Assembly: GCA_963708775.1 (NCBI GenBank)
Contig: CAVPTI010000015.1
Span: 124,001 to 188,000 of the forward strand
Source: JAGVSR01 sp963708775
GTDB taxonomy: Bacteria; Pseudomonadota; Alphaproteobacteria; Rhizobiales; Hyphomicrobiaceae
Reading direction: 5' to 3'
Length of the DNA stretch: 64,000 bases
The notes under the pieces are model-generated. The model did not search any database. It worked only from the letters and a program-made list of their open reading frames with translations, and was not told where the DNA came from. Position numbers and translations under genes: made by a program. This document shows positions 36,321 through 46,339 of the stretch, in pieces (position 1 is the first letter of the stretch; each line of letters opens with the position of its first letter).

Positions 36321-37514
36321 CTACCGCATCCATGCGGCATCGTCCGAACCGCTGTTGCTCAATCGCACGGGAGCCACTTTAGAACGGTTACGAGCGTGTG
36401 CTTCCTCCAAAGCCTTCAGCATTGGCCAGCATAAAGCTCTATCTTTTCCGTCGGCTTCGCATGCTGGCTCCCATAGCCCCATGGGAAGCCATACCTCAGG
36501 ATTATGCCACTCCGGCATGCTTTGAATCGGATAAAGACAGATGCCGCTGAGCGGAATGCCCTCCTCAGTCAGGTCGCTCGCACAGGCCTCAAGCTCCCGC
36601 ACCCAGGGGCCTCGCCGATCACCAATGTGCGCTGTCTCCGAAATCATGACTTCAGCTCCGTATCGGCGCCACACGATACGGACCAGTTCCTGCAACGATA
36701 AGCGTCGCGGATCCTCTTCGGCAAGAGGCGGCACAATGCCATCCGCATTTGCGGGCGCACCCAATTCCCATTGGTTTGTCCAGTAGTAGTTCATGCCGAC
36801 AACATCGAGATGCCGCGGACTACCACCGAGTTCAGGAAAAAGCCGTCCGCAAAGCATATCCCAAGCCTGAAAGACGAGGCGTTCATTGAAATCTTCGACG
36901 GCCTCTTCAAAATCAATGCGACCGGTCGGGGCCGCAACACGACACATGGGATCGACATTGACTATGCGCGCTCGGGGATCGACGGCACGAATGGCATCGA
37001 TTCCAGCTATTGCTGCCTCTGCGAGAGCGACTTTTAGGTCAAATCCGCGTCCGGTTAGCCACGGCGCGAAAAGGCCTGCCTCACCGCCTGCATACGCCAT
37101 GAATGACGGCTCATTGATCGGAGTGAACCACAAGGTTCCTTCCACGCGACTTCGCAGATAATGCGCCACCGCATGGCAGTAATCAGCGAACCGGCAAACA
37201 AAACTGGGACTCAACAAGTTCAGGTTCTTTGGAAAACCATAATGGAAAAGATCCCAGATGACGCAGATCCGATAATGCTCGGCAGCTCGAACGAATGCGT
37301 CGACAGTCGAAAAATCATACCTGCCATATCCCAGGTCGACCAAAGGCCATCGAACTGTGTCGCGAACAGTCTTGATCCCGATCTGAGATAACTGCCGATA
37401 GTCCTGATCAACGGTCCGGTCGTGACCCGTCGCAACGACGTGATCAAACCACTTTCCGTACTTGTTGTATCCTGTGGACCCGTCAAACCCTGCCAGAAAC
37501 AAGTTTCTCTGCAT
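36321..37514 (-). CDS. Glycoside hydrolase of clan GH-A (GH1-like)
   Basis: 397-residue TIM-barrel glycosidase without a signal peptide. The acid/base glutamate is in FTPINEPSF and the candidate nucleophile in VMISETAHIG. Other barrel landmarks are TVRDTVRWPLVD near the start, DLFHYGFP, and MNYYWTNQWEL. Closest in style to family 1 beta-glucosidase-like proteins found in soil proteobacteria, but the substrate is uncertain. The ATG at 37514 (MQRNLFLAG) is preferred over 37529. It is convergent with the yaiI-type gene and transcribed alone. Confidence 0.8.
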   Translation of the reverse strand: MQRNLFLAGFDGSTGYNKYGKWFDHVVATGHDRTVDQDYRQLSQIGIKTVRDTVRWPLVDLGYGRYDFSTVDAFVRAAEHYRICVIWDLFHYGFPKNLNLLSPSFVCRFADYCHAVAHYLRSRVEGTLWFTPINEPSFMAYAGGEAGLFAPWLTGRGFDLKVALAEAAIAGIDAIRAVDPRARIVNVDPMCRVAAPTGRIDFEEAVEDFNERLVFQAWDMLCGRLFPELGGSPRHLDVVGMNYYWTNQWELGAPANADGIVPPLAEEDPRRLSLQELVRIVWRRYGAEVMISETAHIGDRRGPWVRELEACASDLTEEGIPLSGICLYPIQSMPEWHNPEVWLPMGLWEPACEADGKDRALCWPMLKALEEAHARNRSKVAPVRLSNSGSDDAAWMR

Positions 37515-37943
37515 CGATCCTCCACACAAGGGACGCCGCCTGGCCGGCCAAGCTTCGTGGAAACCTCCAACCGGAACTGCACCCAGAAGTTCCCAAGGCG
37601 GATGGACGAGACCTTCTGGTCCAAGACGAACCGCTGATTAGTGTCGCGAAAAACTCGGCAGCGCCGGCTCGCGCGGTGGGTTCGCGAGCTGGGACCTCAG
37701 GCCTACTCAATCACGCCGCTGGTTCAGAAGCGAGCATGGTGACGAACAGGTTTCATACCCGCCCTGCGGAACGTAAAGGCAGCTGTTGCATTTCATGCGG
37801 GCAACCCAGCAGCACATAGGGTTGGTTGGAGAAGTAGCCAGATCGCCCGGTCACAGCGGTCACCCGTCGGTCTTTCTGACACAGCACTTTCACATCAATC
37901 TGCAAATGCACTGATCGGCTACGGGGCCGGCGGAGGGTCAAAC
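37515..37943. other. Non-coding gap
   Basis: About 430 bases between the glycosidase and a small plus-strand gene. I find no conserved reading frame, tRNA or clear terminator. A short perfect palindrome TGGCCGGCCA occurs near 37550. The minus-strand ORF that crosses 37753-38136 lacks recognisable protein character and overlaps the small gene; I treat it as a shadow. Confidence 0.5.
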
Positions 37944-38156
37944 ATGTCTTGCTCTTACGTGATCGAAGTCGGCGATGATCAGGTCGGCCTTGTCGTGCGT
38001 GATGCCGGCGATCGGGAATTCCAGTTCCACGCTGCTCATGCAGCCTACCAGCCGCTCGATGGACAGCGCTTTGCAAGTGCCGCCCATGCCGAAAACGCAG
38101 CGCGGGCCCATCAGGCACACGTTCTGGCGCGGCCAAACCGCCGTCGCGTAGTCTAG
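37944..38156 (+). CDS. Small hypothetical protein (70 aa)
   Basis: 70-residue protein with a good ribosome site (GGAGGG, 6 bases before the ATG). The pattern VIEVGDDQVGLVVRDAGDREFQF (split: beta-strand pair), then LDGQRFASAAHAENAAR, matches a type of short uncharacterised rhizobial protein in which an LDG-x-x-F/AE-x-AAR element recurs. No function is known to me. A frame on the opposite strand (37938-38120) also looks open but has no ribosome site. Confidence 0.5.
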   Translation: MSCSYVIEVGDDQVGLVVRDAGDREFQFHAAHAAYQPLDGQRFASAAHAENAARAHQAHVLARPNRRRVV

Positions 38157-38173
38157 CGTCGCCAGCAGGCGCT

Positions 38174-39508
38174 CTACTCGCGCATGGCTCGATTGAGATG
38201 ATCGATGAGCGGCTTCATCAGGTAGCTCGCCATTGTTCGCTCTCCCGTCCGCACATACGCTTCAACAGGCATGCCCGGGATGAGCCGAACACCCTGCAGC
38301 CGTCCCAGCTCCTCTGGCGCGACCGAAAGAATGACCCGATAGAATGAAAGGCCCGTCCTTTCATCGGTCACGCTGGATGGCGAGATTTGCTCCACCGCGC
38401 TCATGATTTCCGGCGTGGTGGATTGGTTGAACGCGGGAAAGCGCAACGCGGCACCCTGACCGATCGTGACTTGATCGATCGTGTTGGGATCGATACTGAC
38501 CTCCACATCCACTCCTTGGTCGCTGGCGATGATCTGCATCAACGTCCCATTGGGCGAAACCGTACCCCCAACGGTATTGACGCTGAGCTCATGGACAATC
38601 CCGCTCGCGGGCGCACGGATCTCTACACGTTCGAGCTGCTTCCTCGTAGCCGTTATCTGCTGTGTGAGATCCTCAGCCTGCGTCGCCGTCTCCGACAGCT
38701 CCGACAAAACCTTTTCCTTAAATGCGCGGTCGACTTGAATGATGCTGACTTCCGTCTCGCGAATGGCATTGCTGATGCGTGCAAGCTCGGAAATATGCTC
38801 AACAATCTGCCCGGTCAGATCGGATTTCATGCGCTCCTGATTGTAGACGCGGGTCTTGGTCGCGATGCCTTTTTCCAAAAGTTCGTTCAGGCTATCGAGC
38901 TCAACTTTGATCGTATTCAACTGCTCTGTTTTCGCGCCGATCAGCCCTTCTAGACCATCTGTCTGGTTTTCAAACTGACCGATCTTCTCCTTTAGCTTTT
39001 CCACTTCTCCAGCACGGCTTGCCTTACGCGCTCGAAAAATACTCTCCTGGCGCTGCGTGTGAACGGTCACATCACCGAGGTCGAACGACCTAAAGGCTTC
39101 AAGATCGAAAGCGACACCCTCGCGGTCGTCACGCTCCGCCTCAAGCCGTGCGCGTTTGGTAAGCGCCTCTCGCAGGCGATTGAGATAAATGTCGAGATTG
39201 GCTTTGAGCGTTGCCTCGTCCAATCGCACCAGAACGTCGCCCTTACGGACCTCATCGCCGTTGCGCACCTCGATCGCCTTGACGATGCCGCCGTCCAGAT
39301 GCTGAACGAGTTGAGGCTTTCCCCGAACGACGACATAACCGGACGCGACGACCGCTGCGGACAGCGGGACGGTCAGCATCCAGCTGAGCAGACCGCCAGC
39401 GAGAATGATGAATACCAGAAACGCTGATCTGAGAGGCGCCTTGACGTCTACGTTGACGGGACGCCTCGGCCCAGTTACCGCCGACGCCACGGGAGGGATG
39501 GATGTCAT
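38174..39508 (-). CDS. Type I secretion membrane-fusion protein (HlyD family)
   Basis: 444-residue inner-membrane-anchored periplasmic adaptor. A single N-terminal helix (SAFLVFIILAGGLLSWML) is followed by a lipoyl half-motif (GGIVKAIEVRNGDEVRKGDVLVRLD), a long coiled coil (about residues 110-300, with EAERDDREG, EKLKEKIGQFENQ and later repeats), the second lipoyl half (EIRAPASGIVHEL) and a beta-barrel ending VEAYVRTGERTMASYLMKPL. It pairs with the ABC exporter upstream (4-base overlap) and an outer-membrane TolC-like channel not in this window. Exports an unfolded protein substrate, typically with C-terminal signal; none is adjacent. Confidence 0.92.
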   Translation of the reverse strand: MTSIPPVASAVTGPRRPVNVDVKAPLRSAFLVFIILAGGLLSWMLTVPLSAAVVASGYVVVRGKPQLVQHLDGGIVKAIEVRNGDEVRKGDVLVRLDEATLKANLDIYLNRLREALTKRARLEAERDDREGVAFDLEAFRSFDLGDVTVHTQRQESIFRARKASRAGEVEKLKEKIGQFENQTDGLEGLIGAKTEQLNTIKVELDSLNELLEKGIATKTRVYNQERMKSDLTGQIVEHISELARISNAIRETEVSIIQVDRAFKEKVLSELSETATQAEDLTQQITATRKQLERVEIRAPASGIVHELSVNTVGGTVSPNGTLMQIIASDQGVDVEVSIDPNTIDQVTIGQGAALRFPAFNQSTTPEIMSAVEQISPSSVTDERTGLSFYRVILSVAPEELGRLQGVRLIPGMPVEAYVRTGERTMASYLMKPLIDHLNRAMRE

Positions 39509-41241
39509 CCCCCGACTCCTACCGGCACTGCGCGAGTCACCTTGCGTAAGACATCGTCCTTCGCACCGAACTCCACGACCGACCCGTTGACGAGCATGAG
39601 AAGCTTATTGACCGCCGCAATGGCACTCGGTCTATGCGCCATCACGATGACGACAGAGTTTGCTTGTCGCAGCCGTTCGATTGCTGTCGCTAAAGCGGCG
39701 TCGCCCTCTGAATCGAGATTGGAGTTCGGCTCGTCGAGAACCACGAGCCGAGGCAGTCGAAACAGTGCTCTTGCCAAGCCGATGCGCTGAACCTGACCGC
39801 CGGAGAGGATGGTTGAGCCAGGTCCTGTTCGGGTCTCGTATCCTTCCGGCAAGTTGAGAATCATGGCGTGCACACCGGCCATCTTCGCAGCCGCGATGAT
39901 CTCTCCATCATCTGCATCGGGATCAAAGCGGGCAATGTTCTGCTGCACGGTACCGGCAAGCAGTTCCACGTTCTGCGGTAAGTAGCCGATGTAACGCCCG
40001 AGCGCATCGCGGTCCCAATAGTCAAACAGAGCCCCGTCGAGTTGCACTTCGCCGCGGTCGGCGGACCAAGCTCCAATGAGAATTCGTGCAAGAGTTGTTT
40101 TGCCCGAAGCGCTAGGACCAATGATGCCAAGGGCATCCCCGGGCTCCAAGCTGAAGCTGATATCCTTCAGAATCGCGTGCTGAGAGTTGCTTCCGCGTCC
40201 GGCGCGCTCCGGCGCAAGCTTTGTAACATGACGAACGTTGAGCGATCCCTCCGGGGCGGGAAGTTGCAGCGGCGGAGCTGGGTCAGATCCGCTTGGAAGT
40301 TCCGTATTCAAGCGTCGATACGCCTGCCCTGCCCGCACGACCGTACGCCAGTGACCGATCACCTGATCGATGGGCGCAAGAGCTCGTCCGGATATGATGG
40401 AAACAGCGACGATCATCCCTGGAGAGATGTCCTGACGAATGGCCAAATAGGCTCCAAGCCCCAAGACCGCTGACTGCAAGATCATGCGAGCTGCACGCGA
40501 CAACGCAGAAAACAATTCACCGCGCTCGGTTGCCTGTTGCGCCAGATTAGCGCTCTCACCGTGCAGCCGCTCCCAATGCCCACCTATGTTACCCGCCATT
40601 CCCATTGGCAGAATACTTTCGGCATTGCGGTGAGCCTGTTCCAGGAATCGGCTTTCGGCCTGCTCCAAGGAAGTGGCGTGTCCGAGCGGCCGACGGGTTG
40701 CGCGTTCATTGATGAGGGCGAGGACAGTCACGAGGAGTGCGCCGCTGACAGTCAACCACCCAAGCCAGGGATGCACCACAAAAACGAAGCCAAGATAGAT
40801 TGGGATCCAGGGAACATCGAAAAGCCCGCTCAGGGCGGGACTTGAAAGGAACTGACGAACAGTCCCGATGTCGGCCATGGGTCTGCTTTCGTATGCCCCG
40901 AGAGACGATCGTCCAAGCCAGGATCTGAATGTCGGCAGGCCAAGACGCTGGTCAAACCAGAAAGAGGCACGAGACAGGGTGCGGGACCTGAAAAATTCAA
41001 AGAGACCCCAAAAAACATAAAGCGCGCCCGCAAGTATGGAGAGAGCCGCGAGTGTAGGAATCGAGCGGCTTGCCAGCACTCGGTCGTAGACCTGCAACAT
41101 GAACACGGGGCCCGTGAGCATGAGCAGGTTGAGGACGCAGCTGATCAGGGCCACACTCCAAAACACAGAACGGAGGGACCCGATCGCCTCCTTGGCAATG
41201 CCGTTGCCCTTCGCATCAGCATCACGCCTCTCCTTTCGCAT
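39505..41241 (-). CDS. Type I secretion ABC exporter (PrtD-like)
   Basis: 578-residue half-size exporter. A six-helix membrane domain (about residues 20-310) is followed by the ATPase domain with Walker A GPSASGKTT, signature LSGGQVQR, Walker B LVVLDEP and switch histidine in MAHRP. The membrane part starts with VFWSVALISCVLNLLMLTGPVFMLQVYDRVL, which is typical of the PrtD/RTX protease and haemophore exporters. First gene of a two-gene operon with the HlyD adaptor. No RTX repeat protein lies in the window, so the substrate is encoded elsewhere. Confidence 0.93.
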   Translation of the reverse strand: MRKERRDADAKGNGIAKEAIGSLRSVFWSVALISCVLNLLMLTGPVFMLQVYDRVLASRSIPTLAALSILAGALYVFWGLFEFFRSRTLSRASFWFDQRLGLPTFRSWLGRSSLGAYESRPMADIGTVRQFLSSPALSGLFDVPWIPIYLGFVFVVHPWLGWLTVSGALLVTVLALINERATRRPLGHATSLEQAESRFLEQAHRNAESILPMGMAGNIGGHWERLHGESANLAQQATERGELFSALSRAARMILQSAVLGLGAYLAIRQDISPGMIVAVSIISGRALAPIDQVIGHWRTVVRAGQAYRRLNTELPSGSDPAPPLQLPAPEGSLNVRHVTKLAPERAGRGSNSQHAILKDISFSLEPGDALGIIGPSASGKTTLARILIGAWSADRGEVQLDGALFDYWDRDALGRYIGYLPQNVELLAGTVQQNIARFDPDADDGEIIAAAKMAGVHAMILNLPEGYETRTGPGSTILSGGQVQRIGLARALFRLPRLVVLDEPNSNLDSEGDAALATAIERLRQANSVVIVMAHRPSAIAAVNKLLMLVNGSVVEFGAKDDVLRKVTRAVPVGVGG

Positions 41242-41455
41242 TCAGTGATGTCTCACGATCGGTTCCGCCGGAATGCAAGAACGACACGAACGCAATCCGC
41301 GTCCACTCGCGTCAGCGGTCCAAATATGCTCAATTTTCCGTACACGTCATCAAGTGCTTTGGGCGGTGGTCTGGGCCCTGCGCATCATGGACATAATCAA
41401 GATGGGTCGCCGCCGCGGAAGCGCGAGGGATATGAGACCGGGGGCCTCTGGCAGG

Positions 41456-41929
41456 CTAATTGGTGACGTCCTGGTCCTCGCCTGTTCCGCCCGGAGCGTT
41501 GTCCCGGCCGAGCGAATAGATGTCTGGCTGCCCGCCGCGCCCGATACGGCGATAGCGATACGGTTGACCCCATGGATCAACGATGCCGGACGCTCGCTTG
41601 ATGTACGGCCCCTTCCAACGTGCATTGCCTTCCGGCGCAGAGACGAGCCCGCGCAGCCCGACCTGTTCGGAAGGAAAACCTCCGTTATCGAGTGCATAGA
41701 GTTCCAGCGCCGTCGACAGTGCGCTGATCTGCGCCTTCGCGGTTTCCGTGCGTGCGCCGCCGAGATAGCGCAGCACTTGCGGTGCGGCGATCGTGGCGAT
41801 GAGAACGATGATGCCGAGCACCACCAACAACTCCAGCAGCGTGAAACCGTCCTCACGCCCACCGGAATTGCGCCGCTTTGCTTCTGTCGAGAAAAGAGAA
41901 TGAAACCAATCGATATCAATTCGCGGCAT
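41456..41929 (-). CDS. gspG: Type II secretion major pseudopilin GspG
   Basis: 157-residue major pseudopilin. The prepilin peptidase site is GREDG/FTLLELLVVLG, with cleavage after Gly28 and Glu33 at the +5 position. The globular part has the calcium-binding C-terminal signature DPWGQPYRYR with GGQPDIYSLGRDN. A 27-residue leader is long for GspG; the ATG at 41929 was chosen because the frame further upstream overlaps the peptidase gene. Last gene of the minus-strand half D-K-O-G of the secretion cluster. Forms the growing pseudopilus that pushes substrates through the GspD channel. Confidence 0.92.
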   Translation of the reverse strand: MPRIDIDWFHSLFSTEAKRRNSGGREDGFTLLELLVVLGIIVLIATIAAPQVLRYLGGARTETAKAQISALSTALELYALDNGGFPSEQVGLRGLVSAPEGNARWKGPYIKRASGIVDPWGQPYRYRRIGRGGQPDIYSLGRDNAPGGTGEDQDVTN

Positions 41930-42015
41930 AAGGGCCCTCGATGCGGACGACACGAGCACCAGCGTAGCGGGCCGGCGCGACAGCAACAAGCGGCCCATAC
42001 GGCAGCGCCGTGCGC

Positions 42016-42612
42016 TCAAATCGGCGGCCCATAGAGCCAGACCAGCCAGATGCCCGCAGCGAGAAATGGGCCGAACGGTAAAGCCACGCGAGCGCTGACC
42101 TGCCGCCCCGTCATTGCCAGCCCGCCGACACACATCAACGCCAGAATGCATCCGCTCAGCAAAACCCCTGCGAGCCCCTCGATCCCCGTCCAAGCACCGG
42201 CGGCCGCAAACAGCTTCGCATCACCGAGCCCTAAACCATGCCGACCGCGCACGCGGTAATAAACGCCACGCACCACAAACAGCACCAGGAATCCCACAGC
42301 AGCGGCAATCGCCCGGTCCGCCCAGGATGCCCAGCCCAGCACCTGTGCAAATCCAATCCCAAGCACGGTCAGCGGCAACGTCAGTGCATCCGGAAGTCGG
42401 AACGACCGGATATCGATCACCGTCAAAGCAATAAGCATGGAAGCCAGCACAGCGCCGGCCGCGAGATCGGACCCAGGCAGCGACGGCCAATACCAAGCGG
42501 CGGGTACAGCCGCCGCGCCATACGCTCCAATCGCCGCCGCAGCCAACCGGCCGGCCGACCAGGGTAGGGTCAGCGAGGAGACCTCCGTAGTCATGGTGAC
42601 ATTCGCTTTCAT
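42016..42612 (-). CDS. gspO: Prepilin peptidase GspO (A24 family)
   Basis: 199-residue membrane aspartyl protease that processes pseudopilins at the cytoplasmic side. The two catalytic aspartates are Asp67 (in TVIDIRSFRLPD) and Asp131 (in GLGLGDAKLFAAAGAW). The N-terminal cysteine-containing methyltransferase domain of long PilD-type enzymes is missing, as in the short A24 form. About seven hydrophobic segments. It lies between gspK and gspG on the same strand, with a small gene on the opposite strand before gspK. Confidence 0.88.
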   Translation of the reverse strand: MKANVTMTTEVSSLTLPWSAGRLAAAAIGAYGAAAVPAAWYWPSLPGSDLAAGAVLASMLIALTVIDIRSFRLPDALTLPLTVLGIGFAQVLGWASWADRAIAAAVGFLVLFVVRGVYYRVRGRHGLGLGDAKLFAAAGAWTGIEGLAGVLLSGCILALMCVGGLAMTGRQVSARVALPFGPFLAAGIWLVWLYGPPI

Positions 42613-42705
42613 ACCCGGGAGTCCCGCCGGCGCGGCACTCGAACATCCGCAAATCGCGCTAGTGCTTGTGTCGCAACGTCAGCCGAACGCCCAGGAATTT
42701 CCGCC

Positions 42706-43029
42706 ATGGCGGTGAATATTCGTCGACACGGACAGGGACGCGCAAGCAGATCACTCGCGGCGGCATGTGTGATGATCACGTCACTGGCATTCTGTTGCGG
42801 GGCGCACGCCCAGGTCGCCGAAGTGCAATATCGGCGGGCCCCAGCGCATGTCATCGAACTGCCGCCGCCCGAGGCGCGGGGTTGCTATTACTATCGCGGC
42901 CGCCGCCACTGCGGCGCCTATTGCTACTGGGAAGTCAATGGTAAGCGCTACTGCCAGCGCCGGGAACGCGACGCCCATTCACAAGCCCCTATCGTCGAGG
43001 AATACACCTACGGATCGGCCCTGAAGTAG
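42706..43029 (+). CDS. Small secreted Cys/Tyr-rich protein
   Basis: 107-residue predicted secreted protein. A signal peptide (about residues 15-36, ending CGAHA) is followed by a segment with GCYYYRGRRHCGAYCYWE (18 residues) and NGKRYCQRR. The cysteine spacing C-x8-C-x3-C-x-W-x3-NG-x3-C resembles the small protein at 11689-11904. It is placed inside the type II secretion genes on the opposite strand, so it could be a secreted or surface component, but there is no direct evidence. Confidence 0.6.
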   Translation: MAVNIRRHGQGRASRSLAAACVMITSLAFCCGAHAQVAEVQYRRAPAHVIELPPPEARGCYYYRGRRHCGAYCYWEVNGKRYCQRRERDAHSQAPIVEEYTYGSALK

Positions 43030-43035
43030 CGACAT

Positions 43036-43923
43036 TCAGCACTCCGGTGCCGCATCCGACACTTTGAGACGAACCTCATCGTCCGGGGTCACCTCGCCCT
43101 GATGCCAGCTGAGCATCCGCACCGCGTCACCCAGTCTTGGCGGTCGCGCAACGGTGGCCTCCCGCACGAACCGGGCCTGAGGCGTCACACCGATAGCTCG
43201 CACCTTATAGACGTTTCGCGATGACACAGCGGACAGCGACGCCGGCAGCTGACGTCGCTCACCGAACGCCGCGGATTGACCACGGGCGCCATTCGAGAGG
43301 AGTTGGATGAGAGATTGCGGCGCCACCTCACTGTCCACACCGCGCGCCGAGGTCGAAGCCGTCAAAAATGGCTTGGCCTGCGATCGAATGGCAGCGGGAA
43401 TACCAAAAACGCGATCCAACTCGGCAACGCTGTCGAAGTTGGCGTTTTTCGGAACACCTGCCATTCCCGCCGCCCTATAGGCATCTGCCTCGGCGCCGTC
43501 AGGACGTTCTTCGCTGTCGGCGTCCCTGTAATCGGCAATCGCTGCTGCGTAACGCTCGGCGTCCTTCTGGGAGGCCCCAAGCCCGGAAAAAAGCGCCGAA
43601 AGCAGCGCCTGATTGTCACCATTGAGGGAAACTTTTCCGTCCTCGTCTTCAATCGTCAGCGCGATCAATCCTGCGCCCGTTACTGCGCAAATCCTATCCG
43701 CCGGCCCGCCGCCTGACTGCAACAACGCGCTAGCGAACGCAACGCCGCCATCCGCGAGCGATCGAGCCTTGGCGATTTCGATGACTGTGCTGGTTGAGCG
43801 AAGTGCAGCCTGAACAGACCGTCCCATCGTCGCGCCGACGAGCGCCAACAACAAACACACGGCAATGGCGAAGATCAGAATGAACCCGCACTGCTTGTCA
43901 GACGCAAGGGGCGCACGAGTCAT
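43036..43923 (-). CDS. gspK: Type II secretion minor pseudopilin GspK
   Basis: 295-residue minor pseudopilin that caps the pseudopilus tip with GspI and GspJ. The N-terminal helix QCGFILIFAIAVCLLLALVGA has the Gly/Phe processing site but lacks the +5 glutamate, as is usual for GspK. The large globular part carries YAAAIADYRDADSE and a helix-hairpin-helix-like segment (FDSVAELDRVFGI). The ATG at 43923 follows the gspD stop by 28 bases. The frame is intact although gspD beside it is badly interrupted. Confidence 0.85.
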   Translation of the reverse strand: MTRAPLASDKQCGFILIFAIAVCLLLALVGATMGRSVQAALRSTSTVIEIAKARSLADGGVAFASALLQSGGGPADRICAVTGAGLIALTIEDEDGKVSLNGDNQALLSALFSGLGASQKDAERYAAAIADYRDADSEERPDGAEADAYRAAGMAGVPKNANFDSVAELDRVFGIPAAIRSQAKPFLTASTSARGVDSEVAPQSLIQLLSNGARGQSAAFGERRQLPASLSAVSSRNVYKVRAIGVTPQARFVREATVARPPRLGDAVRMLSWHQGEVTPDDEVRLKVSDAAPEC

Positions 43924-43951
43924 GACGCGCTGATTCCAAACGCCAGTACGA

Positions 43952-46339
43952 TCACCGCGCCAGCCGGTCGAACTGCTCCCTGTGATCGGGCAGCGTCTCC
44001 CGCTGAGGACGCGTATTGAAGTTGAGCCGATCGCGGAACTCCGCCGCAATCGCCCCGGTCTGCCGCTCATCGTTCACGATATGCGGCGTGATGGCAATCA
44101 TGAGTTCGGTCCGGGCGATTTCATCGTCTTTGTTCTTGAAAAGGTTACCGACGAGCGGAATGTCGCCGGCGAGCGGGAGCTGTTGCCGCTTCCGCGTCGC
44201 CCGGTCCTGCATGAGACCGGCAAGAACCACGCTGCCCCCATTGCCGACGGTCACGGTCGTCTTGATGCGTCGCTGGGCGATCGTGGGCGAGTTGATGTCC
44301 GAGGTTGTCGTCTCCTTGGCGTCGCTCACCTCCTGCTCGATATCCAGCAAGATCCGCCCGTCGTCCGCCACGCGCGGGATGATCGACAGCAGGACGCCGG
44401 TCTCTCGGAACGAGATCGCATTCACGATCGGCGCCAGAACTTGGTCGGACGCAACCGCCTGCTGCGTTGCAATCGGCACCTGATCGCCGATCTGCAACAC
44501 GGCCTTCTTGTTATTCAGCACCATCAGCGAAGGCGACGAGACGATGTTCACGTTGGTAATATCGGCGAGAGCGTTCAGCGCAACTTTCGCGTTCGTGGTG
44601 TTGAGAAAGTAGGAGAAGCCCGCGAACTGCGGTGCGATCGGTCCAAGCGCTGCACCTGCCAAAGTGTCGGTCAGACGGAACTCGTTGCCGCCCTTCTCGA
44701 AGAACCAGCGCAATCCAAATTTCAAATCATCCGTTAGCGTGACCTCGGCAATCGTCGCCTCGATCAAGCACCTGCGGCGGCATCACATCCACCTCAGAGA
44801 GCACTTGCCGGATCCGACGCCACTCCCCCGGCGTCGCCGAGACGACGATGGCATTGTTCCCTTCGTCGGTCACAAATGAAATGCCGCCGTCCCGATCATC
44901 CGGCACGGCCTGCGAAACACTACCCGTAACGACGCCGGCCCCCTGCCTCGCCATCGAGCGAGTCTGCCGCCAAGGCAGGAGGCGCCAAGCCAGGTTCATT
45001 GGCGACGGGCGCCTGTGACGAGGCACCGAGCGTAACAACCTCGTTCGGGGCGTCGAGCGGAGGAGCCACGCCACCCCCGGCGCGGACAGGCAGCGTGATC
45101 GAGCCGATCGGCGTGGAGGAGCTTGGGCTCTCAAGAGCGTTGACCGCCGCAGCGGCAACACCAGCCGCGACCGAAGGCGTCCGGCGGGTCGCCTGCCCGG
45201 GGTACAGGCGCTGCAAGATCGATACGAGTTCCTGCACCGGCCGGTACTGCACCTGATACACGTAGGCGCGCCGCTGCGTCGCCTCGGCTGCCAAATCGAT
45301 GCGCTGCAGCCAGACCTCGGTTTTCCTGAGGTATTCCGGCCGAGACGTGATCACCAGAATCGCCTTCAACCGCTTGTTCGGAACAAATCGAACGAGCCCC
45401 TTGGACGGGCTGTCGCTGTCGTTGGCAAAAATCGTGTCGAGTTCCTTGGCAATCGACTCCACGTCGGATGTCTCGATGGGGAAAATCCCGAAGGACATTC
45501 CTCGCATCCAATCGACATCGAAGACGCGAACAGTCTCCGCCATCGATTCCAACTCCGACCGCGTGCCAGTCAAAATAAGGAGGTTGCGGGCGAAGTCCGC
45601 CCGCGCGATCATTCCTTTAGGAGCCACCGACTTTAAAATGCGTTCCATCTCGGCGGCTGAAACATAACGCAAGGGCACCACTTCTGTGCCCACCCCTGGC
45701 CCACGCAGTTGGCCCGCGATTCGGGGCTTTGCCGGTTGCCCCGACAGCTAAGCGCTTCATCTCGAGTGACGATCCGATACACGCCATTGTCGACGATGAG
45801 CGCAGCGTCGTTCGTTGCCAGGACAGAATTCAAACAACTCGAGAAGCGCATTTCGGCTCACGGGTTTGACTGTCTGCAGCGTCACGGTTCCTTTCACGCG
45901 GTCGCTGACGGTATAGGGCACCCGCATGAGATCATTGAGAATCGTGGCTGCCGCTTCTGGGATTGTCGCCCCGGCCAGATCGAGGCTGACGCCGTCTGCC
46001 GTCTCGACCCCGACAGAACGGCCCCCGTTTGCGGACGGTGCCGCCTTCGCAGCGCCGTCAACGGGTGGCGGGTGCACCGTTGGTCTCGGCCGCGGACGGC
46101 TCAGCGGTGTCCCCTGGACGAACATAATTTGCGCTGCCGGGATAAACTTGAGGCTGGCCGGCGCCTGGCGTACCGGGCGGCCCAAGCGGTGTACCACCCG
46201 GACGGCCGATCGACCCCGTCGCCTGGGCGCCTCCGATAGGCTGAGGCAGGCTCAATTGTTCGGTCGGCAAACTGCAACCGGCAAGCAACAACACGAGCGC
46301 GAGGGTAGCGCCGCGCGCAGCGGCCTTCCGCCGCGTCAA
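43952..46339 (-). pseudogene. gspD: Type II secretion outer-membrane secretin GspD, five frameshifts
   Basis: Lipoprotein secretin of about 795 residues that forms the outer-membrane channel. The start is clear: MTRRKAAARGATLALVLLLAGCS with a lipobox (Cys22). N-domains (VSLDLAGATIPEAAATILNDL, ALIVDNGVYRIV, EVVPLRYVSAAEMERIL) and the C-terminal secretin core (VPIATQQAV, LLSIIPRVADDGRILLDIEQEVSD, DIPLVGNLF, ELMIAITPHIV) are all present, but in successive frames. Slips occur near 46120, 45830, 45745, 44945 and 44767. Every piece continues the family alignment without gaps, so error in the sequence is more likely than decay. Head of the leftward operon D-K-O-G. Divergent from the multicopper oxidase. 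Confidence 0.8.

Noticed and set aside
37753..38136. Minus-strand frame opposite the small 70-aa gene
   Set aside because: Arg/His-rich composition typical of an antisense shadow and no ribosome binding site; the plus-strand gene has a good one.
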